A stretch of DNA of 64,000 nucleotides from Anagrus nilaparvatae (lineage: Eukaryota; Arthropoda; Insecta; Hymenoptera; Mymaridae), in contig JAKSXM010000272.1 of assembly GCA_022575985.1 (NCBI GenBank), forward strand, positions 20,518,501-20,582,500, in the 5' to 3' direction. Each line of letters opens with the position of its first letter. Position 1 is the first letter of the stretch. A model generated the notes under the pieces. That model saw only the letters and a list, made by a program, of their open reading frames with translations, ran no database searches and was not told the DNA's origin. Below are positions 36,129 through 47,671 of the stretch, in pieces. A program made the translations under genes and the position numbers.

Positions 36129-36531
36129 GCCCATTTTAGTCAAAAATTACAATTATGGCGGCAATTAAAAAATTGATCATTTGATTTACTGACTATAAAG
36201 CCTATCTCCATTTTGGGGTTAAAGAGGTGACACTTACACGAAAAAAATGAAACCAGCTGAAAGGTATTTTGTTGCCATATCAGATAGCAGTGTCATTTAC
36301 TATCGATCAAAAAAAGATATGAACCTCTTGAATTTTTAATATCTTTTCCAGAAAAATGGCCCTAGACTGATATCTCTAAAAATCTATAGCATAGAACTCT
36401 GCTAGAGGATCTTATTTCTAGGCCTAGGAGGGTCATTCAGGTATACTGAGGGTATATAGGGAATGTTTTTTCAACCACCACAACTTGTCCTAAAGTTTGT
36501 CTAAATCAGCATCCCAAAAGTTGACATAAGG
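36129..36531. mobile_element. ACAAGG-family MITE, right half
   Basis: Matches 15240-15625: shared blocks TTTTAGTCAAAAATTACAAT at the start, TAGAAC.CTGCTA.AGG, CTAGG.GGAGG and TTTTTTCAACCACCACAA. The left terminal repeat is missing. Confidence 0.6.
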
Positions 36532-37869
36532 AATGATTGATGATTGACATAAACATATCCCTTGTAAATCTCAATACGAACGTACAATTAGCATTTAGAT
36601 TAACTTGTCTAACATAAAAATCTAATCTAATTATGATTTCAAAATTTTTCGAAATATATACTTTTCTGATATATTACCAATAATATTTTTTTATTATTCG
36701 ATTAAGCAACACATAATATATTTTATTAAATAATTATGCTAATTTTATCAAAGTATGTAAAAAAAAAAAATCATAATCTTAAATTAATATAAATTATAAT
36801 AAGAATAATATACATAAAATATGTAATTTAATATTTAAGTATGTTTATTTACAAATAACTATATTTGTAATATACTGTATCTTCTTTAAAATACTATGAT
36901 TTACGATAAAAAATTAATTGTTAAATTACTGAAATATAAATTAATATTAATGATTTACATTATATTTTTCGCAATTTTATTATAATATTTATTTCAATAT
37001 GTACATTATATATTAAACTGACAAATGATTTTAAAAGACCGTATTTTTTCATCACATGAGTATTGTAACAATTACCGGTTTTTTATGTATCCATTAAGAA
37101 GTTCATTATTAGCAGTTTTGATAAATAACCAAGGAGGTAATCCAGGAGGTAAAATATAGGATTTTATTTTAGTATATGAGTGCATTTGCTTATTGCAAGG
37201 TCGATATCATATATTTTAATTTTTCGAAGTAATCTGAAGATTTCAGATGTGTATTTTAGCCTCGATTTTTTAAAATGGATCACTTTTTGTTAATTTTATA
37301 AAGAGAATTTTTTAATGCTTGTTTTTCCACTTTTCTGGCTGTATCAAAAAAGATGACTTTTTGACATAACAAAGCTTTTTAATTGTTTATGTACCTGGGT
37401 GGAAATAGTAGATTGGCAGTCCTTAAGCCTTCCGAAATGTTTAACTATGAAGCCGCAATGATGAAGCAACTTAGTTTATTTCGGATGGAAGATTATGTAG
37501 GCTTAGTAAAGTAATATTATTAAAAACGCATGAAAATTAGCATTCATAATAAAGTGTCAAGGACCTTCATGAGTAACCGAAGAAGGCTACTAACTCAAAT
37601 AGTAAAGTTCATTTTACTTTGTGACTCGATCCTTTTTAAGGCAGTCTCATTGATCCGAAAATCGCTTTAAATTCTTTGTAAAAGTTCATGAAGCCAAGGG
37701 TACCAAAAGTGACCTAAAATGTGGCCTTCAAAATCGTAAAAAATATAATAGCTGTTATTTTTACGTTTCAGACCATTTTAAACATTATGAACCATATATT
37801 ACTACTAAATTTTAAACCAATGATTTCTATACCTCAAGAGTCTCCCTTAGATAATCAAAAAACATAGTT

Positions 37870-38245
37870 AAAATGTAAAAACTTATGACTGGTTTGTGCT
37901 AAATGAATATAACATGTTTACTTCCAGCTGAGGCCTAGGTATGATAGATAAATGTTACACATTTTTATAATTCGTAATTATCACCTTTACTAGATGTTAA
38001 GATTCTAAACCAAAACTATTCATATTCTCTAAACCTGTATTAATAGTCCCTAAATTGAAAATTTTTTAAGTTTAACCTAAGTCTAAGTCCTTAATCCGGA
38101 TTATTAGAATTCCCAAAACCCAGATTATTCTAAGTCCCATTTGACACTCCCTCCCTTAAAAAGGGCACTTTAGACACTATCCACACTATGCTATCCACCC
38201 TTTACATTCAGATTCCCAAGGTAACCCTCCCTATAAAAATGTCCA
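37870..38245 (+). repeat. Dispersed repeat, copy B
   Basis: Collinear with 27045-27335 but longer in the middle, where a CCTAAATC-type motif is repeated more often. Confidence 0.6.
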
Positions 38246-40011
38246 ATGCTAAAAACGTGAAACCCTCATGATGATTTTATGATATAATCAAAGTCTTTTG
38301 TATTGTTTAAAGGGTCCATATATATGAATTTTAGAAAATATCAACTATTTCGATTGGTATTTTTACACAACTGAGGGCATTTAGAGTCAAAAATCCAACG
38401 AAAAAATTTAAAAAAAAAATACTTTTAGGAGTGAAATTTTTTTTATGATTCTATGCCAGGGTCAAAATATACTTTGAGCTTTTTTTTTTGTTGCTTATCG
38501 AAATATGAATTATAGAAAGAAAAAAAATTCAAAATTCTTAGTTCAATCGACAAAAAACATCGTTTAAGTTTTTGCAAAATAAATGAAAATAAACCATATA
38601 ATATTTTCAGCAAGATAATAGTTCAAGAGAAAATTTACGACAGTATGGCCCTCAAGATAATATTATTCTGACGTGACAAGGAAATGAAACCTAAACACAT
38701 TCATTGATTTTACCTGACACCCATAATCTTCTTTGAAAGACAAGCAAAGCAGAAAAAGATTTTAATTATTCTTTAAAAAATGTATAAAAAAGGCGTGTTA
38801 ACAAATAATACATGTGTCATCAAACATATGTTCCATTCACATTTGTTGATTGTTTGTTGATCATAAAAATCCGTTATATGTTTTTTTAACTAAATTCTTC
38901 CAATTTATGCATAACTTAGTAAGCAAATATTTTATTTTAATTTTTTGAAGATTCCCATAATTACATGATTTATACCTTAAATTTCACCTTGAAAAATAAA
39001 AAAAAATCTTATAATTACTATCTTTATATGGAGAAAAAGTAATTAAATTATCACATAAAAAATTATTAATGTTACACATTTTAATATTATTTTATTTTAA
39101 TTTTTTTTGACATAAAATAAAAAAAATTTTTTTTTAAAGAAGCTCACCAACCTTCATATTTTTTGATACATTTATGTATTGACCCTGAATTAGTGTTTTA
39201 AATTTATGCCTGTATTTTCAAATATATAAAAAAATGTAAAAAAATATATGAATAATTTATGTAACACAAAAAAAATGGAGAAAATTTTTTTTTCACAAAA
39301 TTTTCAAATATATTAAAATATTAAATTTAATCAGATTAGTAAAAATATATAATTATTTTTAAACACTTTGTTTTTCATCATAATAATATCATAATACGTC
39401 AATGTAACAGGTTATACTGTATAATTAAATATTTTTTTGAATTATATAATTTAAAATCTGATTACATTAACTATGTAATTAAAAAAAAATTTAAATATAC
39501 TCTTCAATTAAATAAAATTTTATGGTATTTACACCTATGTATAGCATTTATAATGAATATTGGCAGTGATTTTTTGATATAAATTTATTTTACTGACGTA
39601 AGAGAGTTAATACCTAATTAATTAATCTTTGTATCTTAATCTTTTCCTTTATTTTTTGTGTTTTTTAGCACATTGACTCCGAATTTACTTAGAAGGATAA
39701 ATTTAATGTAAATAAATTTAATATTTATTTTTAAAAAGGATCATACTTAAAACAGCATATGTTAATTTTTAATTGAATTTTTTAAAATTCGTTAAAATAT
39801 TTTTTAGCAATAGATTTTATCCTTAATTTTTAAAATTATTCTCCCATTAGGAAGGAATATTTTTTTTTGCGTTGCCCTCTTATTTTTCAAAATTTCTATT
39901 TTAGTTATAGTTATTAATACTCATTGTCCGTCAAACTACCCAGCTTTAACAAGATTAATTACTTGCAAGCAATAGGTTGAATTAGGAGGTTTTAAATTTT
40001 GAGTTTCCCTA

Positions 40012-40226
40012 CATCGAAAAAAAACATCCGCTTACAGCTAGCCGATTTTATTTTCTTTCTCAAACATTTGAAAATGAGCTGAAACGTAACAAAAACTGAA
40101 AAAACAAAATTTTTATAATTGGCTTCATTTTTCAAATAATTTGCAATCGTTAAAACAAGGAAAAAAATTACGTTTGCCGCAAGCGGAATATTTCTGCTTA
40201 CGGAAGGATTTTTTTGATTAGTGTAG
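40012..40226. mobile_element. Diverged MITE with CTACA termini
   Basis: Left end CTACATCGAAAAAAAACATCC and right end, inverted, CTACACTAATCAAAAAAATCC. Both lead into CCGCTTAC/CCGTAAG and GCAAGCGG-type blocks also present in the 51 bp element at 3644-3694. Confidence 0.5.
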
Positions 40227-41717
40227 TATCAAAATTTTTTTACTATGTAAAAACCAATGCGCCGACAAAATGAACTGAATTCAGCATTGCATTAAGAATT
40301 TAATAAATTTGAAAAATTAATAAGAATTCTGAAATAAATATACGATTTCTTATATAGACAAAGTATTTTTTAAAACCCAAAAAGTATTATTAAAAAAACT
40401 TCTGGGATATAGGACCTTTCAAAAAGTCATACTATAGTCTTTTTTAAGGCAAAATTGTAGTTATTTTTTAAATGCTGATAAAAAAAGTAGCATAAACTTC
40501 GACTAACTTTTTTCATATAATAATAAGTATTAGGTATTTTATTTGATGAAAGGCTTTTTACTATACTTTTTTTTTAACAACGCGCTTCAAAAGTATCTAA
40601 AATTTGCCTAAAAAAGAGACTAGATAGATAAATAGTAAAATTTTTCTTTAGGGAACCAAATATAGAATCAGAATTTTCGTTTGGTGCTCGATAACAGAAA
40701 CATATTTTTATATATAGCTGTTACCCAAAATTCTGACTGAAACCTTTCCAGAAAACCTGCAGATCCCAGAAATTCTTATGCTTTCATCTTATATTTTTTT
40801 CGCAGTTTTTCGAGAAAGCAAACTACGATCCAAATTTGACTACTTTTTATAATTTTTTGTAAATTTTGCAAAATTTAAAAAAAAATTTTGTAGCAAACAG
40901 TTTATTTTTTAGTAACTTAATCCCCGTAATTTTCCAAAAATTTTCACAAATAAATGATTTATTAGGTAGAGTAAAAAATACAAACTGAAAATTATGAAAG
41001 CAACCCCAAAAAAACGTATATATAAATTGACGTAAAAAAAATTGATTAGCCACGGTACTTATATAGTTATTATCTTATTTTTATCATTGATGATGATATT
41101 TATTTTTATAACATTTATCAGACAATAATAAATGAACTCATAACATAACAAATGAACTCATCATCGTTTAAATAATATAAAAATCATTGACGCGTTCCGC
41201 ATATTATAAAAATAAAACCCCTTTTTATGTTACGTAATAATACATTACAAAGTTATTTATAATTTATAATTTATATACAATAATTTTTGCAAATATTATA
41301 TTTTAAAAGTTGACTTTGGTAAAAGAAGCAATACTCCTTTTTAATAAATGTACTTTCGCTGCTGCTGGGATGATCAGAGAAGTAAAACCGCGCTGTATAA
41401 TTGAACGAAAGTAAATTCCAACATAATACGATCAAGGATGAATACTTTTTTAAATCTTTTTTTTAACAGAGAAAATTTTTTTTTAATCTGCATTTACTAG
41501 AAATCTGGTAGTTATGAAAAATTTTATATTCATAATTTATTGCTTTTTATTTAGTTTATGTCTTTATTGCAGTCTAATAAAATTTAATCATTATTGATAT
41601 TTTTGGTAGTAAACTACTTAATTTGTGATGTAAACTTATATCATTAAATATTATTTATTGCAGTATTAACCTTTTTTTTCTGAAGCCTTGGCATAGTAAA
41701 TTTTATTTTCTTGTTAG

Positions 41718-41925
41718 TGTCCAGAAAGTGCGTGTTTTCTGGCCGCTGCGCTATTCGAAAAAACGCATTTTCTCGACACTGAGCAAGAAAAATTATGTTT
41801 TGTCCTTGGCCACAAAAAAAGGATGCCCCAAATCGCAGTTTACCATCCTCGGCTTCGCCTCGGACGGTAATTTACGTGCGATTTGGGCCATTCTTTACTT
41901 TTGTGGCCATGGGTAAAAATATACT
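41718..41925 (+). repeat. Dispersed hairpin repeat (CCCAAATCGCA family), copy 1
   Basis: The core 41827-41887 folds: CCCAAATCGCA pairs exactly with TGCGATTTGGG, and inside it GGTAA and TTTACC sit on either side of a CTCGGCTTCGCCTCGG loop. Flanks recur between copies (TTTTCTCG.CAC before, CATTCTTTACTTTT after). Seven copies or fragments were seen in the window: here, 42104-42250, 43272-43475, 59060-59165 (plus); 35018-35085, 49018-49125, 58925-59045 (minus). Confidence 0.75.
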
Positions 41926-42103
41926 ATTTCATCTTTAGGGAAAATTATGTTTACTTAATTGAAATAGGAGCAAAATATAGGTTTTGGCATGTAGAAGCAA
42001 GGGTTGAATCCTATTGTTGACGTATATGATGAAAAATAATTTACCTCAAAGGCTAAATATATACAATCTTGTTCCAGTACCAAAAATTTATTTTTCTGTA
42101 CTG

Positions 42104-42250
42104 CGGCCCGAAAGTACGTATTTCCTCGCAAAGACGCATTTTCTCGCCACAGTCACAGAAAAATTTTACTCGACCCTCGGCCATAAACAAATAATAACCC
42201 AAATCGCAATTTACGTGCATTTGGGCCATTCTTTATTTTTCTAGCCTAGG
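42104..42250 (+). repeat. Dispersed hairpin repeat, copy 2
   Basis: Same family as 41718-41925, but the loop and one inner arm are deleted: the CCCAAATCGCAATTTACGTG block runs straight into CATTTGGGCCATTCTTTA. Confidence 0.65.
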
Positions 42251-42764
42251 ATCGTAATATATTATTTCATTTTTTGTTTTGAGCTGTGATCCAGTCCACT
42301 ATTAATAGTGATAAATAAAAAATTATTTATTATACATATTTCTTTTACATAAAAATTAATTTTTTTTTTTTATAATTGGGCTAAATGACTTGATTTTCGT
42401 ATCTTTTTAAATAAAGGTCATTGTGGTTATGTGGTTTGATCCTTTTTTTGTTACAATATTTTTATATTGCATGTCTGTGTATAATTTAATTTTGCCAACA
42501 AAACAATGATAAATGAAATGATCGAAGAATCTTGTGGGTTAAAAAATTCTTTCTACAAGGACTTTTTCAAGTATATTCAAAATTACAAAATTAAGTAAGA
42601 AAAATTTTGCTATAACGTTTTTACAATTCTAAAAAGTATACAAAAAATTATCCTTATTGTTTATGAGTGACAAAAAGTAAATTAGAGATTTTATTAACAG
42701 CTATTTTCAATTCGCATGCATACAAAATTTCACTTTTTTAATTTCGTCCTTTTCATCAATTATA

Positions 42765-42775
42765 CCCCCCCCCCC
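42765..42775. repeat. Poly(C) tract
   Basis: Eleven C in a row, unusual against the AT-rich background, just outside the left end of the 42815-43790 inverted repeat. Confidence 0.9.
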
Positions 42776-43090
42776 TTCCTTCGCTGGTCTCCTGTACCTA
42801 CACAGGGGAGTAATTTTAAACGATACACTCAAATATCTGGAAAACAAAGCAAAATAAAGCAAAATTTTTCATATAAATGTTGTTAAGTTTGGAAGATGCC
42901 ATTTGATGGGAGAAATTAGATATGGGTTTTAGGACCCCATCGGGCCTAGTAGGGCCCAACATAGGAATTTTAAATAGAAAGTATACTTTTTTATTTGAAA
43001 TTTAGATTTTGTAGCAAATTTTGGTTAAAAGAAAAATACAAGGCCCATTTTTTAGACTCAATAAAACTTTTATTAGGCTCTAAACGAAAT

Positions 43091-43263
43091 AAAAAGATAT
43101 TTTTGGTAGTTACTACCATTTTTATTGCAGGTTTGTTAGTTATTATTAGAGATTTTTGGCCCATTATATTCTGAAGGACCCAAAATCTCAAAAAATCACC
43201 AAAAGGCTTCCCCCACAAGAAACATACAATAAAAATGGTAGTCACTACCAAAAACATCTTTTT
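43091..43263. repeat. Inner inverted repeat with palindromic arms
   Basis: Arms GGTAGTTACTACCATTTTTA (from 43105) and its inverse ending GGTAGTCACTACC (to 43249); each arm tip is itself a GGTAGTNACTACC palindrome. The arms extend further by AAAGATATTTTT / AAAAACATCTTT. Confidence 0.7.
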
Positions 43264-43271
43264 CTGTACAG

Positions 43272-43475
43272 TAGCCACGAAAGTACGATTTCCTGGCCGC
43301 TGCGCGGCCAAGGAAATCACATTTTCTCGCTACTGTCGCAAAAAAATTTTATACGTCCCTTGTCCATAAATAAAGGATGCCCCAAATCGCAGTTTACCAT
43401 CCTCGGCTTCGCCTCGGAAGGTAATTTACGTGCAATTTGGGCCATTCTTTACTTTTCTGGACACGAGCCGTAAAT
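43272..43475 (+). repeat. Dispersed hairpin repeat, copy 3
   Basis: Near-identical core to copy 1 (43381-43441), with the CTCGGCTTCGCCTCGG loop and a GGCCGCTGCGCGGCC palindrome in its left part. Nested in the 42815-43790 element. Confidence 0.75.
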
Positions 43476-43790
43476 ATACTATTGTTTTCATTTCGAGTCG
43501 TAAAAAAAGAATTTTGGGTCTAAAATATGGGCCTTGTATTTTTTTTAGCCAAAATCGTATCTGAACCTGAAATTTGCTGCGGAATCTGAATTTGAAATAA
43601 AAAAGTATACTTACTGTTTGAAATTCCTAAATTAAGTACTGCTGGGCCGGATGGGGACCAAAATCTAATGCCCTCCATCAAATGACCTTCTCCAAATCTA
43701 ACAACTTTTTTATGAAACATTTTTCGTTATTTTACTTTGTTTTCGAGATATTTGAATGTATATAGTTTAAAATGACTGACCCTGTATATT

Positions 43791-46700
43791 CCTATTTCGG
43801 AAATATGGGTGTTAACACTGTTAACAATAAATTTATACTGAATTTTTATATTAGACTGTCATTTAAAGAAAAAAAAAATGTTTTTAGTAAGAAGCAAATT
43901 TTTAGTCCCAAAAGAGTACATGTATTTGTTTACAGAGTCACCAATTTTCGGTAATCAGCGGCATTTACGATAAATTTTCCTCGCCTCCAGTTCGGGAAGG
44001 GCTGGTGGCCCTCCAAATAATGAATAATGTGTTTTAAAAAGAAGTATTTTACGGAATCTACCTCAAACATGCATTGTACACATTGTTTTTGAAACCAATT
44101 TTTCTCATTGTAAGCAGTCTGCCCTGAATGTATCCTTGATCTGCTAAAATTAATATGAAGTTTATATCGATTTTCCTATTCACACGATTGATCTATAAGT
44201 TTCTATAGGTTCGTTATGAATATAATCTAATAAATGACTGACCCTAAAATTATATTTTCACTTTACAAAATTAAATTTTTTTCTTGTGGTGAAAATGTAA
44301 GTTCTAAACATTAAATAAATGGAAATGTATCGGTTTTAATAAATCTGTGTATTAACTGTTCCCAGGTGTCTTAATTTTTGTTTAGTTTAGAAGCAGGCTC
44401 GACCAAAAGCTCAGGATTCGAACGAGCATATTAGATTGGAAATTTTCAAACATTATCTGATGAATTAGAGGATATGAAATGAAATGAAATGAAGGCTTAG
44501 ATACTAATCCAATTCTTTAATCAAGTTCTTTATAATTCATAAAAATCATCAATCTAGAGTTTAAAAAAGAAATAGAACAATAATTTTAACCACTAATATT
44601 TTTATTCACGTAAAAAAAAGTTTATACATTTACATAATATTTTGACATTTAGATTGATTAATAAATAAAAATTTTATTCAAAGAATTTAAATATTACATA
44701 AAAAAAAATAATTTTATTTTTGATAAATTAATATTACGTGTAAATTTATTAAAATTAAATACTTTTAATCGTAAACACACTGCCATATACAAAAACTGCA
44801 TCATATTATGAATATTATAAACTATTAATTTTTTATCAAATAGTTTTATTTAAAAAAAAAAATTTTTTTTTTATAATTTTTTATTATTAATACATACTTA
44901 TCACGCAACCAACATTTTATATTTATAAAAGATGATCATTTCTATAAAAAAATAAAATATTTTTCTAATTTCAAAAGTGTATATAAAAGTTATATTCATA
45001 AAATATGTTTATAATGTCATTAATTTGTCATTTTTAATTGAAATTTATATATTTATAAAATTTTCGATTGCTTAATGTAATTTATAAATTTATGTAATTA
45101 TGATAGAAACAATGACATAATTATTATTATGCAGTGATAGAAGTAGTTAACTTAGACACTATTTTTATATTTTAGTATTAAAATTCTCATTTTAATTTGG
45201 CAGCTAAAAGAGAATTAATTGGATTTTTTATTAAGGTACGAATTACCAAAGAAATAAGATTTTCAAAATTGTATATCATACGTGATTGTAGATATAATCA
45301 TTGGGTTTGGTTACGTTTGATTTAAAAGTGACTTTATAGGTATTATTGGAATAACTAAATGATAACGTAATTTAAATTTCGCCTCTGCATCCTCAGTATG
45401 ATGATGTACTAATATGTTTTGGTGTTTTCAACATGCAGCCCTATTAACATAAGTATAATATATCAAACAAATCACAGGAAAGAAAGTTGTTTTTTGTTTT
45501 TTTAAACAATTAGAGAAAAAGCCAGGGTCTCTGATTACGAAAATTGTGATTTCGCTCGCCGGGATTCGGAGGAATACCCTCAAATTAGTAAAACACACTT
45601 CATTTTAGTCCAAAAGCCATAAAAAAATTGGCCTACTTTATATGTTTTTGGGACTGCTGATTACAAATTTTGGGTCCCTGTATTAATGTACTATATACGT
45701 TTTTAGGGTTGCTTCTCACGATTTTCGGGGTCCTGAAAGCAAAAAATTTCTAGAATACTATTAATTACTTCAATTATTTCAAATTTGAAGCAAATTTTTT
45801 AAAATTTAAGCAATTTATTATTGAAATACAACAATCTGATATAGTGTGTATGAGTAGATTTGAGATAAAAAATGAAAATTAATAGAGGGGTCAAAAAGAA
45901 CTGTATGTAGGCGTCTTTATAGGGCCTTATACTGAAACCCCCATAAGTTCACTGGCTGTGAGGATGAAAATTGCCTGAGATTTATGTAGATACCTAAAGC
46001 TAACAAAGTAGCTTTATTAAAAATTAAAAAATTAATTTTATATTGTTATTTTTTACGACTTTCCATAACAAAATTTTTCAATTAAATAAAATTTAAATAA
46101 AAATGAAAAAAAATTAATTAACATAAATTAATTTTTAAAAAAATTGTTACCAAATGATATCTAATTAAGTGTTAATAGTCTTTTTCAAATTATTTAGTAT
46201 ACCAAATAATAAGATATTTTTTTGTCTATTTTTATAACATAAATATTTATAGCATAAATTAACAGTAAATCATTAATAATCGATAATCAAGAGTTTTATA
46301 TAAAATTATAATATACTTATTTGGTTATGTAAAAGTGAAATCAATTTCTATTTCATAAACTCTTCATTTATTTTTATATATGGATAAGTATATAAAAAAA
46401 TCTATAAAAACATTTTTTTTTAAATTACAAAATAAATTTTGGATTTTGATTAATTTTAATTTTTTGACATTGTCATTAAAAATTATTAATTATTTATTTG
46501 TTTTTAAAGAGGGAATTAAAATTTTATAAATTGATTTTGATGTTATATATGGATATATCTAGCTGGAAGGTACATTTCTTGCAGAATGAACTTCACTGAT
46601 TGACCCCAAATTTTGCAGATATTTTATGTATAATATGAAACATGATTTCTCCCAATTTTTTAGTCGTCTAGAAGCAAAAGTGGCTAAATGAGGCCCATTT

Positions 46701-47230
46701 GAATTTTTTGAAAAATTTTCAGGTTCGCTAATCATTTTTTAGTAACAAATTTATAAAACCGACTACAAAAAAAATATTTTCAAAAGGTACCCTTAAATAA
46801 AATTTTCTACTGAATTCAGTTTTAGCCTATAATGCCTCAGGACGCCAGAAAATGAAAACTTTGACAGCTGCTGTGCTAATTTAATTTTATAAAAAGTCTA
46901 TTAGTCAAAAATATTCTAATTGGAACCAAAAAATCTTTAAAGTATATATTTTCAGTTAGTGAAACTTTTAGCTAGATACATTAACAAAGCAAAAAGTTAT
47001 GAGAATATAATATGATGAGTTTTCAAAATTTCATTTTCTGATTTTAGCCAAGAAAAACTGCCCAGGTAAAGATTTTGAAACATCAATGAAAAACTCAAAT
47101 TTTTCGAGAAAAAATAACTTTATTTTTAAAAAAATTTCTAAAACTCGATTTTTTGTTGCTATGTCTCACCTCATTTCCATCAAACCCAGGAATATTTTAC
47201 CAAATATATCTCAAATCAGTTTTATATGCA
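43791..47230. other. Gene-poor AT-rich interval
   Basis: No gene. 45590-45750 contains weak relatives of the modules of the 7211-8317 foldback element (GTTTTTGGGACTGC, GTTTTTAGGGTTGCT). Otherwise low-complexity sequence. Confidence 0.45.
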
Positions 47231-47671
47231 TACACTGTAAAAAGTAACTTCCTTATTTTAACAAAAAAAACAGAATTTTTTCGAAAAATTAGTGAATGAG
47301 TTTCAAAAATTTTTGTAAATATTCAATAAAAATCGTAAATTTACTAAATTTAGTATATTATCGAAAAATTCGAGATTCTCGATTTTTTTTTTTTGTGAAT
47401 TTATGAAAAAAGTGGTAAATTCGCAACTATTTTTCGTAAATTCACAAATATTTTTTTAAAATTTTCGAAAAAAAATTGTAAATTATCAATTTTTCTTGTG
47501 AATTCACAAAAAAAAAAAAAATCGAGAATACTCGAATTTTTTATTAATGTACAAAATTTAGTAAATTTACGATTTTTATCGAATATTTACAAATTTTTTT
47601 GAAAATTTACTAATTTTTCGAAATAATTCAATTTTGTTTGTTAATATAAGGAAGTTACTTTTTACAGTGTA
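47231..47671. mobile_element. 441 bp foldback MITE, CACTGTAAAAAG family, full copy
   Basis: Termini TA-CACTGTAAAAAGTAACTTCC and its exact inverse ending GGAAGTTACTTTTTACAGTG-TA. The arms are inverted over almost their whole length, including ATCGAGAATACTCGA-type blocks and GTAAATTCAC/GTGAATTTAC pairs. TA flanks suggest a TA target site. A right-truncated relative lies at 57821-58080. Confidence 0.8.

Larger units (their letters stand above)
34085..41717. other. Gene-poor interval with scattered repeats
   Basis: No gene. Contents: a minus-strand fragment of the CCCAAATCGCA hairpin family (35018-35085), the right half of an ACAAGG-family MITE (36129-36531), dispersed repeat copy B (37870-38245) and a MITE at 40012-40226. 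The rest is AT-rich, with short non-coding frames only. Confidence 0.5.
42815..43790. mobile_element. Large foldback element with nested repeats
   Basis: Left arm 42815-43070 and right arm 43505-43790 are diverged inverted copies, for example TCAAATATCT.GAAAACAAAG at 42829 against its inverse at about 43735, and GGGCCTTGTATTTTT on both sides. Between them lie a second inverted repeat (43091-43263) and copy 3 of the hairpin family (43272-43475). The outer end reads GACTGACCCTGTA on the right; the same GACTGACCCT block recurs at 44235. Confidence 0.6.
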
